Source: Thermasporomyces sp040195635 | GTDB lineage: Bacteria; Actinomycetota; Actinomycetes; Propionibacteriales; Actinopolymorphaceae | Length of the DNA stretch: 64,000 nucleotides | Assembly: GCF_040195635.1 (NCBI RefSeq) | Contig: NZ_JBEFTX010000005.1 | Coordinates: forward strand, 186,001-250,000 | Reading direction: 5' to 3' | Shown here: piece by piece, positions 7,917 to 17,001 of the stretch | Layout: each line of letters opens with the position of its first letter | Position numbering within the stretch: position 1 is the stretch's first letter | Program-made: the position numbers and the translations under genes | Notes under the pieces: model-generated | Told to the model about the DNA's origin: nothing | What the model saw: only the letters and a program-made list of their open reading frames with translations | The model's database searches: none

Positions 7917-10900
7917 ATGCGCCCCACCTCACTGACGTCGCTCATCTCGATCCCGTTACTCGGCCTCGCCCTCATCCCCGGTCCTGCGACCGCTGCCGAG
8001 GGTGTCGTGCCGACGCCCGGCATGGTCATCACCCAGGACACGAGTTTCGCGCCTGGTACGTATGAATTCCCCGATGGCGACGGCATCGTGATCGCCGCGG
8101 ACGGGATCACGGTCGACGGCAACGGGGCGACTTTGGTGGGACCAGGTGTCGCCGGCGACCCTGACACCTACGCGGGCACCGCCGTGACGGCCGACGGGCA
8201 CAGCGGGGTGACGCTCACCGGCCTCACGGCGCGAGGGTTCGACCTGGGCCTCAAGGTCAGCGACGGGTCGGGGTGGACCATCACCACCAACGACTTCTCC
8301 GGAAACTACGACAACCCGTCGGTGGCCTGGACCGACGGGCCGCTCGCGGGAGCGATCCTGCTGGAGAACGTCAGTGAGAGCCGGGTCGAGAACAACACCG
8401 CTCACAACAACTGGAACGGCCTCACGCTGCGCCACAGCAACGACAACACGATCGCGGACAACGACATCTCGCACTGCAGCAACGTCTGCCTGAAGATGTG
8501 GCGCGCCTCGCGCAACATGATCAGCGACAACAATTTCAGCTACGGCATCCGGCAGCAGAACGACCAGTGCCAGACGCATGCCTGCGACTCCACGAGCGCG
8601 CTGATCGAAACGGGCTCGAACGACAACGAGTTCTACCGCAACGACTTCACCCATGGCGGCGACGGAGTGTTCATCCGTCCGCTCAACGGCGTCGTCTCCA
8701 CCGGCAACTACTTCGAGGAGAACGATGGGTCGTACGCCAACAACAACGCCTGGGAGAGCTGGTCACCCGGCAACACCTACGTACGCAACAAGGGAAACCA
8801 CTCGTCGTACGGCTTCTGGCTTGGTGGCTCCGACCACACCGTGATGATCGGCAACGAGGCGGCGTACAACGGTGTCACCAAGGCCAATGCGCCCGAGGAC
8901 TTCGGCAACGCCGGCGTCTCGGTCGTCAACGGATCGAGCAGCCACTTCGTGTTCGTCGGCAACCACGTGCACGACAACAAGAGCCCCGGCGTGGCGATTC
9001 GCTACCAGGCGGAGTACCCCGCGTACCACTGGGTGATCCAGCAGAACCGCATCACCGACAATGCGACGTACGGCATCTACCTGCGTAACGCCAAGTGGCT
9101 CGACATCGCTGGCAACGAGATCAGCGGCAACCCAGGCGGTGCGATCAAGCGCGATGGCGCCCTCACCGACGTCTTCGAGCGCTCGGCCTCGATGGACGAC
9201 GAGGCCCCCACCGCGCGGGCCAGCATCTCGCCCATGCGCGGAGCTGTGGCGGGTGAGCCGGTGACCTTCGACGCCTCGGAGAGCACCGACCCGTCGGGCG
9301 CGCAGCTTGCGTACCGCTGGGACCTCGGCGATGGCACCATCGCTGACACCGCTCAGACGACGCACACCTTTGACGAGGCGGGTTTCTACCGTGTCGGCGT
9401 CACCGTCAACAACGGCAAGCTTGCCGACATCAAGGGATTCGACTTCTACGTCACCGACCCCGATCCGGAAGCAGCGACCGATGCGGCGGCGGAATGGAAC
9501 GCGCAAGGCAGCGGCGGCGAGGTGGCCGTTTCCGGCGACGATGCCAAGGTCGTCAAGGGCGAGCGGTCGATTCGGCTCGACGGTGACGCGACCGCCGCAA
9601 CTCTGCGCTACACCGGTGCACTCGATTTGGCGGACGTATCGACCCTGGCGTTCTGGATCAGCGCCGAGCACGAGGAGCGCGCGTTCGGGACGGGCCAACC
9701 GGTCATCAGGCTGCTGGCGGGCGACGGCGACTACATCGAGTACACCCCGTCGGGCAACTGGCTGGACCCCTGGGCAGTTCCGTATCAGGAGGCGAGGTAC
9801 GGCTGGCAGCGCGTCGAGATCCCGCTGGCCGGGGGAGGCTCGTGGGCCCGCACGGTCGTTGGCGACGCCTCGCTCGACGACGTGACAGGACTCGAGGTCT
9901 CGGTGACCTCAGGCGGAGGTGCGTATACCTTCTGGCTCGACGGCATGGTGACGTACAACGTTCCGGACGTCGCACCCTCGATCGCGTACAACCCCACGGG
10001 TGTACGGGAACCGATGCCGATCACGAGCTCCGGTGACACGCCGTGGAGTCTCGTGGACGGGGCGAGCGAGGAAGTTGCGTGGTCCAGCGGAGACGCGAAC
10101 GCCTGGGTGGGTGTCAACTTCGATGCTCTGCGGGAGTTCAACCAGGTGGTGCTGCGGAGCAGTGCGGACGGAGATCCCGCGTCGGTCTCCGTCGAGTATC
10201 GCCGCGGCGATACCTGGCGCGATGTCGAGAAGGCCGACACCGCTCCTGCGGCTGCCGGCGCGACCGTGGTGACCTTCGACACCGTGCTCGCCGACGCCGT
10301 GCGGGTGCACGTGACGCCTCCGCAGGACAGAGAGGTGACCCTCACCGAGCTGGAGGTCCGCCACACCGGCAACGTCGCCGGCAACCGCCAGGCTGGCACC
10401 CCCGTGCCGAGAACTCCGTCGGCCGCCGCGTCGTCGGAGTCCGGCGCAGCGCTAAAGGCGATCGACGGCAGCCTGGACACCTCATGGGTGCCCGCGCATG
10501 GCGACCGCGCACAGTGGATCAGCGTCAATTTCGGCATCCGCCGTACCGTCAACAAGGTGAACCTCCACCTCAACGAGGCGCCGGCCGGGATCCAGCTGCA
10601 GTACTGGGGTAGTGGCGGCTGGGCCGACGTGACGCACCTTCGTACGACACCAGGAGAGGTCCTTCGTGGTACGAACATCCTGAGCTTCGACAACGTGAGC
10701 ACCCGCCGCCTGCGTGTGCTCGTCGACGGAGCGGCCAAGGTTCAGGAGTTCGAGGCGACGAACGCCAACCTCGTCCTCAACGCACTCGGTCGTGGGCGGT
10801 CCATCACTCCCGAAGCGTCGTACACCTCGCCCTACGACACCCTGCAAGGGCCGATTGACGGCACCTACGGCGCCTCACCACGTTGGACGTCGTGGAACTC

Positions 10901-11222
10901 CCACAACGACAGCGACTGGTACGCGTTGACCTTCGACGGTCCGACGGTGATCGGGCGGGTGAACCTCCACGTCTACAACGACAACGGCGGCGTCATCCCG
11001 CCGGAGGAGTACCGCATCCAGTACTGGAAGGACGGCCGGTGGGCCGACGTCACGGAGATCACCCGGGATCCGGCGGAGCCGGGGGCTGGGTACAACACGG
11101 TGGTCTTCGAGCCTGTGACGACGACGAAGATCAGGTTCTTCGGCGTCAACGTCAATCCGGAGAACTTCGGCCAGTACGTCGGGCTCACGGAGTTCGAGCC
11201 GCTGCGCTGGGACCGGATCTGA
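7917..11222 (+). CDS. Secreted right-handed beta-helix protein with PKD and discoidin-type domains
   Basis: A 1101-aa exoprotein with a Sec signal peptide (residues 1-27, ending near GPATAAE) and CAGGAG before ATG 7917. Residues about 30-420 carry Asn-rich parallel beta-helix repeats (NNTAHNNWNGL, NNFSYGI, NKSPGVAIRY), as in pectate-lyase-like enzymes and epimerases. A PKD domain follows near 425-515 (DEAPTARASISP, YRWDLGDGT, THTFDEAGFYRVGVTV). Then comes a carbohydrate-binding-like region (about 520-680), and three stretches that look like F5/8 type C (discoidin) carbohydrate-binding modules to the end. Probably binds and cleaves or modifies an acidic polysaccharide outside the cell. The catalytic residues and substrate are not assigned. 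Confidence 0.75.
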   Translation: MRPTSLTSLISIPLLGLALIPGPATAAEGVVPTPGMVITQDTSFAPGTYEFPDGDGIVIAADGITVDGNGATLVGPGVAGDPDTYAGTAVTADGHSGVTLTGLTARGFDLGLKVSDGSGWTITTNDFSGNYDNPSVAWTDGPLAGAILLENVSESRVENNTAHNNWNGLTLRHSNDNTIADNDISHCSNVCLKMWRASRNMISDNNFSYGIRQQNDQCQTHACDSTSALIETGSNDNEFYRNDFTHGGDGVFIRPLNGVVSTGNYFEENDGSYANNNAWESWSPGNTYVRNKGNHSSYGFWLGGSDHTVMIGNEAAYNGVTKANAPEDFGNAGVSVVNGSSSHFVFVGNHVHDNKSPGVAIRYQAEYPAYHWVIQQNRITDNATYGIYLRNAKWLDIAGNEISGNPGGAIKRDGALTDVFERSASMDDEAPTARASISPMRGAVAGEPVTFDASESTDPSGAQLAYRWDLGDGTIADTAQTTHTFDEAGFYRVGVTVNNGKLADIKGFDFYVTDPDPEAATDAAAEWNAQGSGGEVAVSGDDAKVVKGERSIRLDGDATAATLRYTGALDLADVSTLAFWISAEHEERAFGTGQPVIRLLAGDGDYIEYTPSGNWLDPWAVPYQEARYGWQRVEIPLAGGGSWARTVVGDASLDDVTGLEVSVTSGGGAYTFWLDGMVTYNVPDVAPSIAYNPTGVREPMPITSSGDTPWSLVDGASEEVAWSSGDANAWVGVNFDALREFNQVVLRSSADGDPASVSVEYRRGDTWRDVEKADTAPAAAGATVVTFDTVLADAVRVHVTPPQDREVTLTELEVRHTGNVAGNRQAGTPVPRTPSAAASSESGAALKAIDGSLDTSWVPAHGDRAQWISVNFGIRRTVNKVNLHLNEAPAGIQLQYWGSGGWADVTHLRTTPGEVLRGTNILSFDNVSTRRLRVLVDGAAKVQEFEATNANLVLNALGRGRSITPEASYTSPYDTLQGPIDGTYGASPRWTSWNSHNDSDWYALTFDGPTVIGRVNLHVYNDNGGVIPPEEYRIQYWKDGRWADVTEITRDPAEPGAGYNTVVFEPVTTTKIRFFGVNVNPENFGQYVGLTEFEPLRWDRI

Positions 11223-11264
11223 CGGCATCCATCCGCTGGCCAAACGTAGGAAAGACATGAAGCA

Positions 11265-13388
11265 ATGAACCCGAATGTGACACTGAGCCGCCGCACCCTG
11301 CTCTACGGCTCGGCGGCTGCTGCGATGGCGCTCCCGCTCGCCGGCTGCCGCGGCGACTCCAACGGCAACTCGTCGCAGGAGCGATCCAACAACCGCCCGG
11401 ACACCTCCGAACGCAAAGGCTCGGCAACCGACCCGTTGCCGCGCCCCACGTCGTTCAAGGAGGCGCCCATGCTCGCCGAACAGGTGACACAGGGCGGCCT
11501 GCCACCAGTCGAGGAACGGTTGCCGGACAACCCGTATGTCGTTCCGCACAACTGGCTGGACGTCGGGAAGTACGGCGGCAACATGCGGATGATGCTTCCC
11601 GCCACCGACGACGGGCAGATGAAGGAGTACATGTATGGTCACTCCCCGCTCAGATGGCTCAACGACGGCCTCGACATCGGGCCCGGGTTGGTGGAGAGCT
11701 GGGAGTCCAACGACGACGCGTCTGAGTGGACACTCCATTTCCGTCAGGGTCTGAAGTGGTCTGACGGTGAGCCGTGGACGACCGAGGACGTGATGTTCTG
11801 GTGGGAGGACATGGTCCTCAACGAGCAGCACTCAGAGGTGCCGCCGGACGAAGCCCGGTCGGGCAAGGGCACGCTCATGACGATGAAGACAGTGGACGAC
11901 GTCACGATCGTCATGACGTTCGATGCTCCGGCCCCCCTCACCGCGGACCGCTTGGCGATGTGGGTCAACCGGGGCATCGGCCCCGGCTGGATGGAGCCGA
12001 AGCACTACCTGCAGCAGTTCCACCCGAAGTACAACCCATCCGCGCCCAAGAACTGGGCGACAGCAGACGGTGAGTTCGACCAGAAGCGGAACTGGCAGAT
12101 CAACACCGAGTGCCCCACCATGACCGGATGGCGTCTGAAGACCTACCAGGAAGGCCGCCAGGTCACGTGGGAGCGCAATCCGTACTACTGGTGCGTCGAC
12201 CGCGACGGCAACCAGCTTCCCTACGTCGACACCCTGACGGTGACCGCCGTGCAGGATCAGGAGGTCGCCAAGCTTCAGATCCAGCAAGGCAAGATCGACT
12301 ACCTGCTGGGTCCATTCATGGGTGTCGGTCTTGGCGACATCTCTGGTCTCAAGTCGGCCCAGTCCCGCAGCCGGGTTGAACCAATCCTGTGGGACAGCGG
12401 CGACGGCACGGGCTCCGCATTCTTCTTCAACTACGACTACGTGGAGGAGAATCTGCGGGAGCTCATCCGGAACCCGAAGTTCCGGCAGGCGCTCTCCCAT
12501 GCGTTCAACCGGCCAGAGGCGCAGAGGGCGATCTACTTCAACACCGGTCAGCAGACCACCGGGACGATGAGCGTGAAGGCCATCGAGTACCACATCAACG
12601 AAGAAGGCCGCCAGATCTACCAGCAGTGGCGCGACAGCTATGTCGCGTATGACCCGGAGAAGGCCAAGGCGATCCTCGACGAGATCGATGTTGTGGACAA
12701 AGATGGCGACGGTCTCCGCGAGGCACCGGACGGCAGCAAACTCGTCATCCGACTCGAGTTCGGGGCCGACCCTGCAGACGACGTTCAGCAGAAGAACAAC
12801 CTGCTTGAACGTGACTGGAAGGCTATCGGCCTTGATGCTCGGCAGTACCCGATCTCCCCGGAGGCGTACTCCGAGCAGTGGAGCGCGGGCAAGCTGATGT
12901 CGAATGCTGGATGGGGTATCGGGGACGGCCCCAACTGTCTGGTGTATCCACAGTGGCTCGTGCCTATGGAGGAGAGCCGTTGGGCGCCGCTGGAAGGGCA
13001 GTACTACAACGTCCGCGGTACGCCGGAAGAAGGAGCCGAGAAGAACGTCGACCCGTTCAAGCGCACGCCGCCCCGGATGGAGCCGGAGCCGGGTGGCCCG
13101 ATCGAACGGCTGTGGGAGCTGTACGACCAGAGCAAGGTCGAGGCCGATGAGATGGCGCGGCACCGGCTGGTGTGGGAGATCACCAAGATCCACATCGAAG
13201 AAGGACCGTTCGTCCAGGGCACGGTCTCCAACGCGCCTATGGTCATGCTGGCCCACGAGGAACTCAGGAACGTCCCGCGGAAGGAGAACCTCGCCCAGGG
13301 CGGTTTTGTGGCTCCCTGGATCCACCCGACGCCCGCCGTCTACGATCCCGAGACGGCGTTCTGGGACAACCCCGACCAACACTCCTGA
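11265..13388 (+). CDS. ABC transporter substrate-binding lipoprotein, family 5
   Basis: A 707-aa solute-binding protein of the peptide/oligosaccharide SBP_bac_5 type. The N-terminus combines a twin-arginine motif (LSRRTLLYG) with a lipobox (LAGC), so it is exported by Tat and lipid-anchored. Family landmarks include LVESWESNDDASEWTLHFRQ, WSDGEPWTTEDV, RNPYYW and FRQALSHAFNRPE. The length is above the usual 500-600 aa, as in oligosaccharide-binding members. It follows the beta-helix gene by 42 nt and could share its transcript, importing released oligosaccharides. No permease or ATPase genes follow. Confidence 0.85.
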   Translation: MNPNVTLSRRTLLYGSAAAAMALPLAGCRGDSNGNSSQERSNNRPDTSERKGSATDPLPRPTSFKEAPMLAEQVTQGGLPPVEERLPDNPYVVPHNWLDVGKYGGNMRMMLPATDDGQMKEYMYGHSPLRWLNDGLDIGPGLVESWESNDDASEWTLHFRQGLKWSDGEPWTTEDVMFWWEDMVLNEQHSEVPPDEARSGKGTLMTMKTVDDVTIVMTFDAPAPLTADRLAMWVNRGIGPGWMEPKHYLQQFHPKYNPSAPKNWATADGEFDQKRNWQINTECPTMTGWRLKTYQEGRQVTWERNPYYWCVDRDGNQLPYVDTLTVTAVQDQEVAKLQIQQGKIDYLLGPFMGVGLGDISGLKSAQSRSRVEPILWDSGDGTGSAFFFNYDYVEENLRELIRNPKFRQALSHAFNRPEAQRAIYFNTGQQTTGTMSVKAIEYHINEEGRQIYQQWRDSYVAYDPEKAKAILDEIDVVDKDGDGLREAPDGSKLVIRLEFGADPADDVQQKNNLLERDWKAIGLDARQYPISPEAYSEQWSAGKLMSNAGWGIGDGPNCLVYPQWLVPMEESRWAPLEGQYYNVRGTPEEGAEKNVDPFKRTPPRMEPEPGGPIERLWELYDQSKVEADEMARHRLVWEITKIHIEEGPFVQGTVSNAPMVMLAHEELRNVPRKENLAQGGFVAPWIHPTPAVYDPETAFWDNPDQHS

Positions 13389-13516
13389 GGGGTGCGGGGA
13401 CGCTTCCGCGCTGCGCCGACGAGGCAGCGACCTCGCCGGTGCCTACACCTGGATGAAGTACTGCTCAGAGGTAGCAGCACGTCCAAGTCGTTCGGACGAA
13501 GCGTCGACGCACACCT

Positions 13517-14464
13517 TCAGGGCGGTCCGATGTGGGGACTTCTCTCGAGCGTTGGCAGATCAGGGCCATTCAGCCGGGCGGCCAGCCATGTGTAGCAGGC
13601 AGCCAGTACGTGCTCTGGCGGAGCGTGGCCGTTGTCGTGGTAGAGCGTCTGCAGACCGGCAACGTCGCCCCAGGCAGGCCTTGCCCGTCGGACGAGTTCC
13701 TCGTTGTGCCGACCGTCCGCGTCCCCGCCCCCGGCCACCAGGAAGGAACGCGGCGCCACCAACCGAAGGAGGTCGTCCTGGTCTCGACCCAGCGGTATGT
13801 GCGATCCGAGGTACCACTGATCCGACCAGTTCGAATGGGCGAAGCCGACACCTGCCTCGTGCGCCACCGCCACGTGTATCCGCACGTCGAGAGCGGCCAG
13901 GTGCAAGACCATCTTCGCCCCAAGCGAATGCCCGAACGCTCCCACTCGCGCCGGATCAATCCAAGGCACCGTCACCAACGCGTCGACCGCCAGCTCCATG
14001 TCGGCGACACTTCGCCCCAGACCGGTCATCGGGAGGGCGGCGTGATGGCGACGGGACAGAGGACCGTAACGCTCAGAGAGGGAGGCAGTCGGCGTAGCGG
14101 CAACCGCGACCTGCTCGAACCACCACGGCACCGCGACCACCGCGAACCCACGGGCCACGAGGTGCCGAGCGTAGGCACTGGCACGCAACCTGTCTTCCGA
14201 CCACTCGGCGGTTCGGCGGGTACGTTCGCCCAACACTGTCGCCACCTCGTAGAACGGCACCACGACAGCTGGAAACGGGCCGGCGCCGTCAGGCGCGACG
14301 AGTGCCGCCTCCAACACGGTTCCGTACGACGTCAGACGCACCGCGCAGCGCCGCATACCCGAACCGCTCCGCACGGCGGCACCGACGTCGAATGTTCCCA
14401 ACGGGTCCGGGACGGCGCCGAGCCAGTCCCTCCACCAGGTCCGAGTAGAGCTGACCTCAGGCAC
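13517..14464 (-). CDS. Dienelactone hydrolase / acetyl-xylan-esterase-like alpha/beta hydrolase
   Basis: A 315-aa protein starting at GTG 14464. The nucleophile elbow GHSLGAK sits near residue 173; a Asp in the AGGGDADG region and His in DNGHAPPEH complete a plausible Ser-Asp-His triad. No signal peptide, so it acts in the cytoplasm. Members of this group remove acetyl or other ester groups from sugars; here it may process imported oligosaccharides from the cluster to its left. It converges on the SBP gene with a 128-nt gap. Confidence 0.7.
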   Translation of the reverse strand: MPEVSSTRTWWRDWLGAVPDPLGTFDVGAAVRSGSGMRRCAVRLTSYGTVLEAALVAPDGAGPFPAVVVPFYEVATVLGERTRRTAEWSEDRLRASAYARHLVARGFAVVAVPWWFEQVAVAATPTASLSERYGPLSRRHHAALPMTGLGRSVADMELAVDALVTVPWIDPARVGAFGHSLGAKMVLHLAALDVRIHVAVAHEAGVGFAHSNWSDQWYLGSHIPLGRDQDDLLRLVAPRSFLVAGGGDADGRHNEELVRRARPAWGDVAGLQTLYHDNGHAPPEHVLAACYTWLAARLNGPDLPTLERSPHIGPP

Positions 14465-15511
14465 GGATATTCACCGCCGGTGCGTGGGGTCCGGCCCAAC
14501 GGTGCGCCCCACCGCCGACATCGATGCTGCCTGGGCGAGCATCATCATCACCAACACGCGGCGAGAAGGCTCACGGCCGCCATTTCCTCGGGCTCACCGC
14601 CGGCGACAAGCGCGTCCAAGTGCGGCGATGGGCGCGGGCGGCGCGGCTCAGTCCACGGACGTCGGTCACGGGCCGCGACCTGGAGTCAGTCATAGGCTCA
14701 GTCCAGTTCGGAGGTGCCACCAGTCTATTCCCGCGACAATTCCACCAGTCATAACCGTCCCACTCTCATCGGTCTGCAAGGTCAGGCCGATGCAGGCGCT
14801 GACGCTGGTCGCTCATCGCAAGGCGCTCGAGGCGCTTGAGGCGCTATCACCAGTCACAGCGCCGGGCCGCCGGGTCCTGCCGCACTTCCGTTGGCCCTCG
14901 AAGGGCGAGCAGCCCATCGCCCAGCTGCCGCCACTCCCCCGCCCGGCGACGTACTCAGATGCCGCGCGCTTCATGGAATCAATCGTGGTGCGAACTGCGG
15001 TCACCCGATGCACCCTGAGTCCGCTCCGGCACGTCCGAGGACATGCAAAGTCGCAGGTAGATCGCACGGTCCACCTCGTACACGACCCTTCCAATCCGAT
15101 GGTCGGAGGTTCGAATCCTCCCGGGCGCGCCAGCTCTGACCATGCGAAACGCCCCGGCGCCGAAGGGGCCAGCTGCCTAGCTGACCCCCGCAGCTGACCC
15201 GACGCCATCTCCTGGACCTCTATCAAGGCAGCCTCGGGCGCGTAACGCGTTCAGGCCGCACGCAGCACCGACCGTCGCCCCGTCGGACCGACATGGCCAC
15301 GAGGCCATGGCGGCCCTCGTGAGACCCTGGCGGGGGCGGTCGTTGGAACCACCGGCAGCGGCGACGACGAAGTCAACGCGGTGGCAATCCGAGGGAAAAC
15401 GTACTCGGGCGTGACCTACATCGGTCCCTACGACTACTGGGTGGGGAGGCCGGTCCGTGGCGCCAACAACAGCACGAGGGCCAGCCAAACCGCAAGGCTC
15501 CATTTCACCGA
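14465..15511. other. 1.05-kb region without a supported gene
   Basis: Many open frames cross this stretch but none has coding character or a family match. The only structured element is the orphan tRNA-3'-end repeat at 15094-15132. A minus-strand frame here containing a GGFEPPT peptide is the antisense read of that repeat, a known source of spurious proteins. The region looks like integration scar. Confidence 0.5.
15094..15132 (+). repeat. Orphan tRNA 3'-end repeat, copy 1 (putative attachment-site relic)
   Basis: The sequence contains a T-arm (GGAGGTTCGAATCCTCC) followed by a 3' acceptor strand and CCA, exactly the end of a tRNA gene. No matching acceptor 5' strand, D-arm or anticodon arm lies upstream, so this is not a tRNA gene. 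A near-identical copy lies at 16184-16220. Such orphan ends are left by integrases that recombine at tRNA 3' ends. Confidence 0.65.
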
Positions 15512-15544
15512 ATGGGCAAGGTAGATACTCCGGGGGTACTTCCT

Positions 15545-15850
15545 ATGAACAGGGACGAGAGTTGCGGCTCCGACAGCACAGGCCAAGCGTTGGAGGTGAG
15601 GCCGGGAGCGAAGCTGGAGCGCACATACTCTGACAAGGACTATGTTGAGGAAGCCAGGAGCTTGATCAGGCAGGCAAAGAGCCTCGGGTTCATACTCGCG
15701 GAGATACGCTGGGCACCCGATCGGACGCACATCCAAGTCGGGATCGAACCGCACGTCGACCCAGACAGGGTTCGACGGCTTGAACACCGCATTCCCTACA
15801 CCATCGGTAGAGGGCACCCCGGCGTACCACTTGGCTGCCCCACGAGCTAG
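15545..15850 (+). CDS. Hypothetical 101-aa protein between the tRNA-end repeats
   Basis: ATG 15545 has a GGGGG stretch about 8 nt upstream; an alternative ATG lies at 15512. The product is soluble and charged (KLERTYSDKDYVEEARSLI, IRWAPDRTHIQVGIE), with mixed composition and lower codon GC than neighbours, which argues against a random frame. No family is recognised. It is the only plausible gene in the 1.09-kb segment bounded by the two orphan repeats, so it may be cargo of a decayed integrated element. Confidence 0.35.
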   Translation: MNRDESCGSDSTGQALEVRPGAKLERTYSDKDYVEEARSLIRQAKSLGFILAEIRWAPDRTHIQVGIEPHVDPDRVRRLEHRIPYTIGRGHPGVPLGCPTS

Positions 15851-16350
15851 CAGACCGGACATCGGCGTCCCTGATGGGCGTCGGCACCTGCGACGAACCA
15901 CGACTGGTCCGACTGGATGCCCGCTGCAAGATCCACCAGGCCGCGCGGGAGCCCCGTGGAGTAACCGGACCGGACTCCGGGGTTGCGCCGAGGAGAGAGA
16001 TGCTTGTGCTCGACGCACATTCCCTGAGGCTCCAGCCGGCCCACCGGGGCGTCCCATGTGTACGGCTCGCCTGACCCCAGTGTGACCCCAACTGTCCCAA
16101 CCTTCTACCTACGTTGAGCACGCCATCTGGGCAGCACGAAAGCGAGATCCGGCACCGCGAACGTTGCTCGCCCGGTCCTTCACATCCGTTGGTCGGAGGC
16201 TCGAATCCTCCCGGGCGCCACGCTGACAATCTTCGCCCATCGGCGGAGTGACCTGGCGAGGTCCGACTCGACATGGCAGCCCGGCCGCACCTGAGCACAG
16301 CCACCACACCCTCGCCGACCGGCAACTGACAGTCATCGCTGCTAAATCAC
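15851..16350. other. Region with second tRNA-end repeat but no supported gene
   Basis: Between the hypothetical gene and 16351 I see no convincing frame. It contains repeat copy 2 (16184-16220). A minus-strand frame with PGGFEPPTNG here is again an antisense artefact of the repeat. Confidence 0.45.
16184..16220 (+). repeat. Orphan tRNA 3'-end repeat, copy 2 (putative attachment-site relic)
   Basis: Aligned to copy 1 it differs by two substitutions (one in the T-loop entry, one before the T-arm) and lacks two bases (CG) before the terminal CCA. The flank ends in CTGAC in both copies. As with copy 1, no upstream tRNA body is present. The two copies are direct repeats 1090 bp apart. Confidence 0.65.
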
Positions 16351-16563
16351 GTGGGGTATCACACGGGCGCTGGCACACCGAGCGCCACCATCGTGAACAA
16401 CCAGTGGACCTTCGGCCACAGCGGCGGCACCACGAACGGTACCTCTACCATCCTCGACTCGGAGCCCGACTCCGACCGAGTTGCCGTGACCGTCAGCAGC
16501 TACGGCATCGGCATTGCAACGCCCACCGAAACTGAGACACGGATACTCATCACCCAGCACTGA
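16351..16563 (+). CDS. Hypothetical 70-aa Thr/Ser-rich peptide, possibly a gene remnant
   Basis: GTG 16351 opens a 70-aa frame rich in Thr, Ser, Ile and Gly (ATIVNNQWTFGHSGGTTNG, VAVTVSSYGIGIATPTETE), unlike the Arg/Pro-rich noise of shadow frames. A stop lies 24 nt upstream in frame and no ribosome site is clear. It resembles the C-terminal beta-strand part of a larger surface or secreted protein that has lost its N-terminus. No family is recognised. Confidence 0.25.
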   Translation: MGYHTGAGTPSATIVNNQWTFGHSGGTTNGTSTILDSEPDSDRVAVTVSSYGIGIATPTETETRILITQH

Positions 16564-16602
16564 GCCGCCGTCGACTGGCCCGTACCCGTACAGCCGGTCG
16601 GG

Positions 16603-16965
16603 TCAGTCGAGCGGACTCTCGCCGATCGACGTCATGCGACTGGCCGCTTCGCGATCCGCTTCGCCGATCCGGTCGAGTAGGTGGTGCAGGAGGTGGCGGA
16701 GGGTCTCGAGCTCTTCAGGGCTGGTCAGGTCAGCCCACCGCTTCTCGATCGCGTCTCCCGCGTCGGCCGCTACCGGCAGTACCGCCTTGCCCCGTTCGAT
16801 GATCACGATCAGTTGGGATCGGCCATCGCTGCGGTTCGCGCGGCGTTCCAGATAGCGGGCCTGCTCGAGTCGACGGACTGACTGCGCCATGTTTTGATTG
16901 CGCACGCCAGCGCGGATGGCGAGGTCACGGATCGGGATTCTCTCTGTCGAGACGAACGGGAACAC
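16603..16965 (-). pseudogene. MarR-family regulator lacking its N-terminal helices
   Basis: A 120-codon frame covering the winged helix of a MarR protein (IRDLAIRAGVRNQNMAQSVRRLEQARYLERRANRSDGRSQLIVI) and the C-terminal dimer helix. MarR proteins are usually 140-160 aa, and the first 35-45 residues with helix 1 of the dimer interface are absent. Only 36 nt separate it from the stop of the upstream sulfotransferase, leaving no room for the missing part. Probably a 5'-truncated pseudogene, less likely a translationally coupled short variant. Confidence 0.55.
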
Positions 16966-17001
16966 TTTCGCGTCCCCGGACCCGATGTCAGCGAAGCCGG
17001 C

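Noticed and set aside
11832..13382. 516-aa minus-strand frame opposite the binding lipoprotein
   Set aside because: Antisense shadow of a well-supported gene. Composition is typical of shadows.
15040..15132. Possible complete tRNA gene ending at 15132
   Set aside because: The T-arm and acceptor 3' strand are good but no matching 5' acceptor strand, D-arm or anticodon stem can be drawn upstream.
14813..15226. Minus-strand 137-aa frame containing a GGFEPPT peptide
   Set aside because: It is the antisense translation of the orphan tRNA 3'-end repeat, a well-known type of spurious protein. Flanking residues have no coding character.
15690..16325. Minus-strand 211-aa frame containing PGGFEPPTNG
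   Set aside because: Same artefact, over repeat copy 2.
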